In this document: piece by piece, positions 20,170-30,200 of the stretch | Layout of the letters: each line of letters starts with the position of its first letter | Numbering within the stretch: the stretch's first letter is position 1 | Source: Lachnospiraceae bacterium | GTDB lineage: Bacteria > Bacillota > Clostridia > Lachnospirales > Lachnospiraceae | Assembly (NCBI GenBank): GCA_029067205.1 | Contig: JAIEEY010000078.1 | Span: forward strand, 1 to 64,000 | Direction of reading: 5' to 3' | DNA length: 64,000 bases | Translations under genes and position numbers: made by a program | The notes under the pieces: generated by a model | What the model was told of the DNA's origin: nothing | Database searches by the model: none | The model's input: the letters and a program-made list of their open reading frames with translations, nothing else

Positions 20170-23100
20170 ATGGCAGGTAAAAAAAATAACTGGAAGTTTT
20201 TAAAGAATCTAAAATATAGTGAGAGTGTTAAAGGGCGTGATGTGTATAATGACCAGCAGTTAAGGCGTGGTGTACTCAAAGAAAGCCAGACCATGTTTTC
20301 AAGAAATATCATATCATTGTGTATTTCGGCGCTTGCTGCTTTTGGCATATTTTTTTTGTGGAGTGTGGGTATATCGGTTTTAGGAAAGTATACATCCCCT
20401 GCATCAGTTTCTTATGGCTTATTTCATGTTTATTCATCAATGCAGTTGTATGTGTCCATGGGTATTGGATTTCTGGTTTTTGCAGCTCTTCAGCCGTTTA
20501 TGCGAAAAAATCTTGAAGCACAGAATATGTTATGCACAACGGATGATATCAATCAGTATACAGATGACCAGCACGTTGCCCTTCCGGAAGAACTGCAGGA
20601 AAAATTCAATTATTTTCCTGATGCGGGGGCACACTCGTCTGTCCAGGTCTCATCGCTTATCTCACACATGGCACTCAGTAATAAGGGAATTAAAAAAGTA
20701 AGGATAGCGAAACGCTATGACAAGAATGTATATGACGGCAATGGAGAGATCATCGCATATAAAGGAGAGATCATATATGATGAAGGGAATAATCCGGAAT
20801 ATAAAGAAGTACCTTTGTTTGATACAAAGTTTGCGGATGCCCTGTTTGAAGCATCCGGCGCACCGGAGGAGGTACGAAAGACATATGATGTCAGAAAAAT
20901 AAATTATAATCCTGGCAATAAGAATAAAGACAAGCTGTGCGGTGCCCGGAGCAGTTCAGCCGGAAGAAAACGGAGAATGAGGACAGGAAAGTCTTTGTAT
21001 AATACCGTTTCTGACCTCATTAATAATGACTGGTATATCCCGGATTATGAGCCGCAGCGTCCGGCAGGTGCTTATCTTGTTGATTCTTCCCCTGTTAATA
21101 CAATGATACTGGCGATCACCAGGGCAGGTAAGGGGCAGACGATCATTGAACCTACGATCGACATGTGGATGCGGGAGAAACGGCTTAATAATATCCTGTT
21201 GAATGATCCAAAGGGAGAACTTCTTGTCAAGAATTACGTGCGCGGTACAGTCAGGGGTTATCAGATTGTACAGTTTAACCTTATCAATGCAATGAAAACT
21301 GATATATACAATCCACTTGGAATGGCTGCACAGGCTGCACGCGAGGGCGACTTTACCAAATGTGCAGCATATGTGGAAAATGTAGCGGAAGTTTTCTTCC
21401 CTCTTGACGGCGCCGAAGATCCTGTATGGCCAAATGCTGCAAATAACGCATTTAAAAGAGCAGCCTATGGTCTGATTGATTATTACCTGGAGGAAGAGCG
21501 GACTTACAGGAATGAATGCAACAGCAGGATTGCTGCCGGGGAGATCATTGATCCACAGATAATAGATACCCATGTTGATGCAATGTGGGGAAAAGTCACG
21601 CTGTATAACTGTTATCAGATGTTTGTACAGCTTGTTGGAAAAAAGATGCCAAATCCCGCACAGGTATTTTCAAATAAGTTAAAATCAGGGCAGTATGACC
21701 ATCTCGATGATGAGGAGATCAATGATCTGGCAAGGGAAGCGAATCAGAAATCCGTTTTGTGGAATGGTTCGCCGGAGCTTGACTGCCTTTCATTATATTT
21801 TAATGCAACTGACCATCTTCCAAAGAACACAATGAGAACACTTGTTGGCAATATAAACAATTCACTCAAATCGATGGCAGGCGCTGACAAGATGATGGCA
21901 TCTGTATATGGTATTGCCATTACTGCCATGTCATTTTTTACTGATCCGACGATATCAACACTTACATCAGGAACGCCTTCACAGACAGTTGACCTTGCCG
22001 GATTGTCTTTTCCGCGGCGTCTGGGTGTGAGGTTCCATCCTGATTTTGTAAAAAAGCGGCATTATATTGGACTACGGTGCACGTGGGATGCTTTTGAGGA
22101 CATCGGTTTTACTAAGAATCTGGGAAAATCCTTCCAGCATTCGGATATTGTGTCACGCGAGGGATGGGCCCGTTATTTCTTTGACGGAAAATTTAAGACG
22201 GATACTGCATACATCAGGCTCAGGCTTACAAATGCCAGTACAGATGCCCTTGTACATGAATATTTTTTTGAGTTTCATAAGGGATATCAGATATCTCTTG
22301 ATGGCCGTACTTACGTGAAAGATCCTGTGCTTGGGACAAAGATTGCAAAAAATGGCGTATTATATGAACTTATAAAAAGTGACGGAACAGGTGAGGTTAA
22401 ACCGGGGGCGACAACTTTTAAACGTAAACGGCTTCGTACAGATTATAGCAACAGGACTGAAAATGTTCAGTATAAGGTGTCAGATGAATCAGTTTCTGTG
22501 ATTACGCAATCGTATGTGCGCTATTGTGAAAAGCCAAAAATGATCTTTCTTGTGACACCTCCACACCTGATGAAATACGCGAAGCTGATACTTATACTCA
22601 TAAAACAGCTTGTTGACCTCAATTTTGACCAGTCATATATGACAAAGCCCAACCAGAAGCCTCTTTATAAGACAAGGTATATGCTTGATGAACTTGGAAA
22701 CCTGAAATCGGAGGGGCATGGAATATCTGGATTTGAGACGATGCTGTCGATTGGGCTTGGACAGGATCAGCAGTTTACGCTTGTCCTCCAGACATTACAG
22801 CAGCTAAGGGAGGTTTACGGTGAATCTGTAGACAAGATCGTGCAGGGTAATACTTCCAACATCATATTCCTGAAATCAACAGATGATGAGATGTTAAGAA
22901 CCTTGTCGAATATGTCTGGAACGACACACAGATCCTTTATTGACCAAAAAACCGTGACCAGGGATATGGAAAAATTACTGCTTGCAAATGAAGGAAAGGC
23001 ATCTTATATGATGCAGACAAAGGACGTTCCTGTTATAAGCTACAATGACATGATGTATATTGAAAAGAATAACAGTATGGTATTCCGTGCAGGGGATTCG

Positions 23101-23640
23101 CCTATCTGGAACAGGAATGAAACGATACTGCCAATGTCGCATAAGCTTTTTGAAAATACGATAAAAGTTCCTGGCCGGGAATATTCGCTGCAGACAATCC
23201 CCACACTGTCATCAGCAATGGATTTTGACCTCATGAATAACCAGCCTGATTTCGACAAGCTGCTGAACAAGAGATTTGAGCAGGCACTTATGGCTGAATC
23301 TGTTATAGAAAATTATAATATGGCATTTGGTTATGATGATGACGATATACGGCGGCTTGATAAGGATATCTATGCAAATGATATCATGGACATGATCGAT
23401 GCTGAACTTGCCCGTCGAAATGTTGGAGCGGACCCTGCCAGTTCTGCCATGAAAAAGGAATCAGTCAGACTTTATGAAGTAGAGGAAAATCAGGAGATGC
23501 AGGAACAGATAAGGGATATCCAGAACCAGCTAGAAAAAAACGAAAAGAAGATATATGCAGAAGGATTTCTGTCCAAAGGGGATCTTATTAATGAGGCAGG
23601 AAAGGCGCGGCATGGTTTTGACAATTTATTGTCTGTATAA
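20170..23640 (+). CDS. VirD4/TcpA-like coupling protein with an inserted domain
   Basis: 1156 residues from the ATG at 20170, chosen for GGAAGGA 11 nt upstream. The frame is open back to 20017 but that part crosses the hairpin block and has no good site. Two membrane helices lie near residues 45-65 and 90-115. P-loop TRAGKGQT (K321), NDPKGEL strand, Walker B LDELGNL (D840-E841), and the QTLQQL / QGNTSNIIFLKS motifs of the VirD4/TraG family are all present. Between the P-loop and Walker B, about residues 610-775 form an extra beta-rich segment with many aromatic and basic residues, not found in typical VirD4. It would recruit the relaxase-DNA complex to the channel. Confidence 0.85.
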   Translation: MAGKKNNWKFLKNLKYSESVKGRDVYNDQQLRRGVLKESQTMFSRNIISLCISALAAFGIFFLWSVGISVLGKYTSPASVSYGLFHVYSSMQLYVSMGIGFLVFAALQPFMRKNLEAQNMLCTTDDINQYTDDQHVALPEELQEKFNYFPDAGAHSSVQVSSLISHMALSNKGIKKVRIAKRYDKNVYDGNGEIIAYKGEIIYDEGNNPEYKEVPLFDTKFADALFEASGAPEEVRKTYDVRKINYNPGNKNKDKLCGARSSSAGRKRRMRTGKSLYNTVSDLINNDWYIPDYEPQRPAGAYLVDSSPVNTMILAITRAGKGQTIIEPTIDMWMREKRLNNILLNDPKGELLVKNYVRGTVRGYQIVQFNLINAMKTDIYNPLGMAAQAAREGDFTKCAAYVENVAEVFFPLDGAEDPVWPNAANNAFKRAAYGLIDYYLEEERTYRNECNSRIAAGEIIDPQIIDTHVDAMWGKVTLYNCYQMFVQLVGKKMPNPAQVFSNKLKSGQYDHLDDEEINDLAREANQKSVLWNGSPELDCLSLYFNATDHLPKNTMRTLVGNINNSLKSMAGADKMMASVYGIAITAMSFFTDPTISTLTSGTPSQTVDLAGLSFPRRLGVRFHPDFVKKRHYIGLRCTWDAFEDIGFTKNLGKSFQHSDIVSREGWARYFFDGKFKTDTAYIRLRLTNASTDALVHEYFFEFHKGYQISLDGRTYVKDPVLGTKIAKNGVLYELIKSDGTGEVKPGATTFKRKRLRTDYSNRTENVQYKVSDESVSVITQSYVRYCEKPKMIFLVTPPHLMKYAKLILILIKQLVDLNFDQSYMTKPNQKPLYKTRYMLDELGNLKSEGHGISGFETMLSIGLGQDQQFTLVLQTLQQLREVYGESVDKIVQGNTSNIIFLKSTDDEMLRTLSNMSGTTHRSFIDQKTVTRDMEKLLLANEGKASYMMQTKDVPVISYNDMMYIEKNNSMVFRAGDSPIWNRNETILPMSHKLFENTIKVPGREYSLQTIPTLSSAMDFDLMNNQPDFDKLLNKRFEQALMAESVIENYNMAFGYDDDDIRRLDKDIYANDIMDMIDAELARRNVGADPASSAMKKESVRLYEVEENQEMQEQIRDIQNQLEKNEKKIYAEGFLSKGDLINEAGKARHGFDNLLSV

Positions 23641-23687
23641 TGGGGTTAAAACCCTCGCCTTAAGGCGAAACCTTTAGGTCAACCCCA
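23641..23687 (+). repeat. nested hairpin directly after the coupling-protein stop codon
   Basis: An outer 7-bp stem pairs 23641-23647 with 23681-23687. An inner TCGCC-TTAA-GGCGA hairpin occupies 23655-23668, and a CTTTAG hexamer lies in the 3' arm. It could act as a transcription terminator or RNA stabiliser at the operon end, although no T-run follows. It shares the CTTTAG motif with the 73-bp repeats. The 127 bp from here to 23814 are AT-rich with no gene. Confidence 0.5.
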
Positions 23688-23814
23688 TAGCTTCAGGTTT
23701 AGAATAAAGTAAAATAGAGTACAAAAACATGAAATGAACATGAAGAAAAATTGAAAAAAATATCCCATTATACACAACTTTTAGGTAGGTAAGAAGTAAA
23801 GGGAAAAAGATAAC

Positions 23815-23887
23815 CTTTAGGGAGCACACTTTAGGCTGCTTTAGCAGCACATTGAACCTACCGGCTTTAGCCGGTAGTGGTTGAGTT
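23815..23887. repeat. 73-bp hairpin repeat, copy 2
   Basis: Identical over 73 bp to 1-73 and in the same orientation; flanking sequence differs on the right from the first base on. It lies between the transfer operon and the polymerase operon. The two copies would allow homologous recombination that loops out the 23.8-kb transfer module. Confidence 0.85.
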
Positions 23888-24232
23888 GCAGGTATCTTTG
23901 TAAGGTTAAAGGATGAATTTGCACGGGATGGACTTTTTACGGTTATTGATGGCTCGCTTTATAGCAGTACAGGAGAAAAACCCTATATCGTAAAACAATC
24001 CACAGAGGATATGGAGCTTCTGGCCGATATGGTAAGTGAACCGGATGCACGGGTTTATGCTGATGAAGAACTTACGCCGGAAGACATTGATATGTTTGGC
24101 GGTTACAGGGTTACTGATGAGTTTATCAAATTTATTGCGGGTTTTGAGAGTTGGGATACGTTCCTTGGTGGAAGATTTGATGCTGCTGTAGCTGCTCTTC
24201 TTAGAAAAGAAGAAGATTCAAGCGCTGCGTAG
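23885..24232 (+). CDS. small protein of unknown function, apparently lacking its start
   Basis: The frame is open from 23885, directly at the end of the 73-bp repeat, to the stop at 24232 (115 codons). Protein-like sequence begins at once (VAGIFVRLKDEF...), but there is no ATG, GTG or TTG in frame until the ATG at 24011, which has no properly spaced ribosome binding site. Either the gene was truncated at the repeat junction and only a 73-residue form from 24011 is made, or an unusual start is used. The product is acidic and soluble; not recognised. Confidence 0.5.
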   Translation, partial: VAGIFVRLKDEFARDGLFTVIDGSLYSSTGEKPYIVKQSTEDMELLADMVSEPDARVYADEELTPEDIDMFGGYRVTDEFIKFIAGFESWDTFLGGRFDAAVAALLRKEEDSSAA

Positions 24233-24294
24233 ATGCAGCTACCCACAATAATATTTTAAATGTGCCTGTAATGTATGTGGAGAGGAAGTAGCAA

Positions 24295-27200
24295 ATGATT
24301 ACAATATGCAGTATAAGGGATGCAAAACCTGAAGAACATGATGAAACATGGGCGATCGTGCGTTCATATAAGGATGCTTCATCCAAAGTCAGACAGGTTG
24401 CTGACCTGTCACCTTCCTGGGATTTATTCTCAAAATACAGAAGATTTGTTTCGGAAAGTCGGTGGGGCGCTGACGCCTTTGAAGGAACATATCTTCCACA
24501 ATTTATAAATGAGATGCAGTCGGAGCGTGCAAGAAAACTAATTGATGGCTTATGTGAAGCAGACAGGGAAGGCAAAGATATCTGTTTGTTCTGTTATTGT
24601 GCTGACGAAAGCCTTTGTCACAGAAGCATCATTGCAGGCATACTGCAGGGGTATGGGTGCGATGTCAGAGGCGTAAATGGTGATTATAGCAGATATTATG
24701 ATATGTATACAAATAAAAGGGAGTATGGAAAAATGAGCAGCAATGAAATGCAGACGGAATCCGTCAGGTATACAAATAGTGAAATGGAACAAAAGGAATT
24801 AAATAACCAGTTTGTACGGTATATCAACCCTCTTGTTTTTAACGACAGTATTTTTTTGGTAAATGAGTATATTCATGAATATGATGGTACCCCGCTTACA
24901 GTATCGCAGTGCAAATACATACGGCAGAATATATTGAACGAACTGTATGGCGATGTATTCCGGGAACTGGTATATAACATGCCGGATGACCTTGATACTG
25001 ACATGGAGGGAATGGTCAACCGTTTTATGGGAGAAATGATGGACAGGCTGTTTGACAGAGACGGGAAAGAAGGAGTCCTTGAAACATATCTCCGGGATAA
25101 CAGGCTGTTGCCAGAGGAGGAAGATTCCAGTCTTGCTGAATATGCAGATAAAAATAATTTTACGATCACAGAAATGAACGAGAAACTGGATAGTATGAAA
25201 CAGAAAAAAAATCTGCGTCCACTGGATGTTTTTGGCGTCTATAAACTTACAGGACAGGAAATACAGGTTGCCGACCTTGCAGTCACACAGGCATACCTTG
25301 AAAAGAATGCGTATAAACAGAAAGCTCTTCTTAATCTGTCAGATGAAAACAAGGAACAATATGAGCCTGTCTCCCTGTCGAGGCAGTATTTTTTCGCTGG
25401 AACGTATCCGATAGGAGACATTGCCCTCTATGAAAAGATAGAAGAGCGTGTAGTCAGGATGAATGAGGTTTTTTATCCAGAACTTAAAACACTTTCAAAA
25501 TCTGATAATTTCGGACTTTACAGATTGCGTCAATATATTGGATCGGACAGCTATGATCGTCTTGCCCGGCAGCTCTCGTGGGAGATCAGGGATAATAATC
25601 CTGTTGTAAATGAGCAGGCCATCAGGAATGCGATTACAATATGTCAGGATCTCGAAAGGCGCGGGCTGCCCTTTACAATTGAGAAGGACAGTAATGCCGG
25701 ACAGTTGAAGGCAACAGTATCTCTTGGGAAAAAGGATTCCATTGACATCAGGATTTTTGACTATGAAAATCCTAATTATGTAGGGCGTACCTTTAATGGG
25801 ACTGCATCATATTTTCGGTTTGCATCCAAGTCATCTGATGGAATAAAATCTGATATTTATTTTCCGAATGAAGATGATGTTCTTGTTCTGCTTGCACATA
25901 GTCTGGGCGAGCATCCGCAAACGCCTGAGCCAAAACCGGATGGTACGCACTTTATGGTGGGAGAAAACGGGGATGTCAGGCAGTATGATGGCAATACATC
26001 AGTTCCGGTATTGACACGAAACAATGAACATTACAATATGGCATACTGGTCAGCTGAGAATTCCAATACATTTTATAAACTGGTCCGCAACAATGACGGA
26101 TACATACAGCCCGTATATATCTATAATGAAGGCTACAGCAAAGCAGGAACAGAGAACAGGAAATTTGAAACTCCTGATGATGCAAGGAAATATATTGATG
26201 AGAGCATAGAGCTGGCAAAACAGAATTTTCAAAATGTAACGCTTGGAGCTGGGTTTTCGGAAAGAGCTGAAACAACAGGAGCAGATTTTCCAGACTCTTA
26301 TATATCAGATATCAAGAAACTGCAGCTGAAATATCGTGAATATCTTGATTATGATGATGTATTACTGCAGGAAGCCGGGGAATCGAACGAAGCATATTCA
26401 CAAAGACTGGAGGAATTTAGACATGATGAAAATGCAGAACTGCCTGATCATGCAGAAAAGCGGGCAAAAATAATTGAACACAGCAGTGAGACAGCCCGCA
26501 TTCTCCTCGGACATTCTGAAGGCACTGGTTCTGAAGATAACCCTGTTACACTGAATGTCGCTGCAGTTGCCGAATATTCCGGTGAACGTGAGACTGACCT
26601 GATCGCTGCAATGAAAGCCTGTGGCACGGATACAAAATTTGACCTGATGCAGACGGATGAATTTAACATGAACCGGATACGTGAGATGCTCGTCACATAT
26701 GATGAAGGTTCTGGCGAGTCCATGCTGGAAAATAGCAGTCTGTCGCCATTCATGTCGCATATCAGGGATACAGTCCTTGATTCACTGGCGGCACAGGGAG
26801 TTGGGGTATCTGCTTTAGATATTGACCAGAATGGGATCATACGGTATGAGGGTACTGTTGTCAATAAAATGCTGCATGATGGAGACATGGAACCGGAAAC
26901 CAGACAGATAACAGGTTATATCGGGCAGGTTTTTGAGCCTGATGAGAGGGGAGTGATTGTAACACGGTATAACCATGATGATAACCGGGCGATCATTCCA
27001 AAGTATACGGCAACGGTTGAGAGACCTGATCCTGAAACAAACCTGTCTTTGGAAAACCGAACGATATGCTGTGGTTATGAGGAGATGCTTGACCGTAGAA
27101 TAAGGCTGAATATACACCGTGATTTTGCGGGCAGAACATTTGATTCGGATTTTAATACAACACAGCTGAATGGCATTTACCGCGAATTGTATTCTACAAA

Positions 27201-30200
27201 GATACCGGCAGATTATATGACCTATTACCGCGCAAAAGGAATGGATGATGAATATATAGAAGCACTGATTAAAACCCAGAAATCAATTGTGAGGTATCCG
27301 ACATCCTATATAGAAAACTCAACACTTAATACGTGGTATGACCTGAAAAAAAGAAATTTCATCAATGACATAAATAAGGATAATTCCTCCGTTACTCTTG
27401 AAAATATTGCCATTCTGAAAGATTGTGAAGCGTTTGATTCATTGGCGACTGGAAATGCCAGAAATCAAGGAATTTTACGCTATATGAGGGAACACGCGTA
27501 CGTCAATCCTGATACGGGACATTTGGAACCGCCCCGTAATCCTGATGGCACAATCAATGAAAGTGATAAAATGGCGTTGCTGAATCTCCCAATGTTCCGC
27601 TATATTGACTATAATCCGGCAGACAGGGTGGTCATGGTGGTTGGAAACAGCATTGATTGTTTACAAGTTGACAAGAAAACTGCCATAGCGCATATGGCTA
27701 TTGAGGGATGGTGTATGGATGACGCTTATGTTGTTTCCAAAGAGTATGCGGAGCGCCATCTTGTCAATTCCGGTGATGCAGACACAACAAAGAAATTAGA
27801 TTTGGATGTTATCAAGCCACATATCTGCGATTCTGACGGTTTTCTTATGACATCATTCGGTGAGGATGGGCAGGAATTTGTGCAGTTTTATGGCCATAGT
27901 TATCCGCTTGATGAAGTCAACAGCAGATTTGACAAGCCTGAAAATGAGCAGTCAAGGGAAGAATTATGTGCTGAATATATCAAGGAAGAGCTTATTGCGA
28001 ATGATATAGGGCTGCGCCCGCTAATGGCGGGAGATAAAATTTGCGATCTGGGCGGCAATAAAGGCGTCATATCACTTGTCGTTGACAGAAATATGCCGCA
28101 AGAAACTGCAAAACGACTGAACCTGGAATATGAGGTTGAATTGTTTAAAATCAATGATGAACTTGAAGTCGTGGGAGCGCCTTTTACAGCACCAAGCCGT
28201 ATGAATGCGGGTACTGTAAGGGAGATGATGGAAAACGCAAGGGAATTAAAGCTTCCGGACGGGACAGTGATCGAAGGCGGAATGGGTACGGCCAGTATGA
28301 TCATTACGGACAAGCTCGTCGATGAAAAAACGCATATTTATGATGATGAAACGCATGGCGACGGAAAGGGCAGGAATGCGTCATCACAGTTTGCATGGCA
28401 GCTTCAGGCAAAACACGCTGATACATTCATGCGGTTAATATATGGTCAGAATGACAAGAATTTTGGAAAGGTGCGCGAACGTCTGATTGCTCTTGGCTAT
28501 GATATGGACGAAAGCAATTGTCCGATAAAGGGATACTCGCCGCATAGCATTACAGTCAATGATGATTCAGGGGAGAGAGTCGTTAATGAGACAAGGAACA
28601 TAATTGAAATAGGGGAGGCGGAAATTTATCCATCAAAGGATGGTTTACAGAACCGGACAGATTTAAAGGAGGCAGTCAAAAAGTTACAGGGAGAACTATC
28701 ACAAAAAGGAGGTTTTATCAGAATCCCGTTTGAGATCGAACTGGAATCAGGTGTAAAGACAGAGCCGGCATATGATGGAAAAGGCGGTTATCTTATGCCC
28801 GTTCTCTCACCACTGATGCGTGCGGATGAGACATATGATGACGGCTCGAAGATAATACATGATTATACGCGCAAATATCTCAGCATTGCGCGCCATGCGC
28901 TTGATTACAAGGCAAAAGATGCCCAGATCAGGGAGTACCGCCGTCTGCTCAATAATGAACCTGATGAGGATGGAAATTATGGAGTCAGCAAAAAGGTTGC
29001 GGTGGAGCGGAAAAGTAAGGGCCAGATATTAAAAGGCGCAGAGGTATACCGGTATAAGATAAGAAAACCGATAAGTGAAAAAGATGATATACAAAAGAAG
29101 GCACAGGCTGCATATAACGAACTAGCAAAAAATCTGCATGATACCTATTTTGTTGGTAAGAAAAATGTATGTAAAACAGAGCTGATGTGCAGGATGATCC
29201 AAAACTCTGCCACTGCAGTATGGTTTCCTGATCCGCGTCTGAAAATTGATGAATGCCGCATGACTGATGAGATGATGAAAAAGCTTCATCTGAAAGAAGG
29301 TGACAGGGCTCTTTTGTGGCGTGATCCTCTGTTGAGGCCCGAAGGGGTTGCCGTACTGACGGTAAGGCGCTGTGCCCCGGGAGACCAGCCCATTGTTGGC
29401 ATTGCTGTCAATCCAGTAATAGACAAACGGTTTGATGGAGATTTTAATGGTGACAGTGTTGCTGTCTGCTCGCTTTCAAATGCAGTATTCCTGAAAGATG
29501 TTGGAAAAGCAGATCTCCGTGTAAACAGACTTCTAAAAAGAATTGAACAGATGCAGGCAGATGATCCGGAAAACCAGGAACAGCTTGAACGGCTTGAAAA
29601 ACAGTTTTCAAAGGCAAAAAAAGATTATGACATGGCATGCGAGGATCTGGAGTTTTTTAATGGTGCCAGGGATGAAGTGATCGATAAGTTCAGTGTCGTA
29701 AATACACTTACAGATCTTGCGGAGACTCCCGATGATCCAAAAACACCTGAAGAAGTGGTTTTTGCTTTAAATTTTGGTCTTGACATTGCATCTGCAAAGG
29801 GTAAGATCCAGGAAAGCGGTCAGACAGTTATGGTCCCTGATTCGGAAGGGAACATGACAGATGTCCTGGAGCTGCCCGAGCTTGCAAAATATGACATTAT
29901 CGAAGGAAATAATGCGGCGGCGCTTGGCAAACTCAATATATATGTGCAGACATTGTTTGGATATGCTGACGCATCAGATTACAATGATTACAGCAGCTGG
30001 GAAAATTATTATGAATCACAGAACCGCATGATTGTTGACCATAAAGCAAAGGGAAAAATGAAGTCAATGGTTGAATGTGCGAAATATGCTAATACAGGAG
30101 TGACCTTTGTGTGTGATGGTGATGACCATATATATACAGCAGAGGAAATGAATGAGCGTATGGACAGTGATAAGAGTGCAATCTTCCGCATTAATACAGC

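Noticed and set aside
20956..21573. 205-codon minus-strand open frame
   Set aside because: It lies fully inside the coupling-protein gene, opposite its P-loop region, and its composition is not protein-like.
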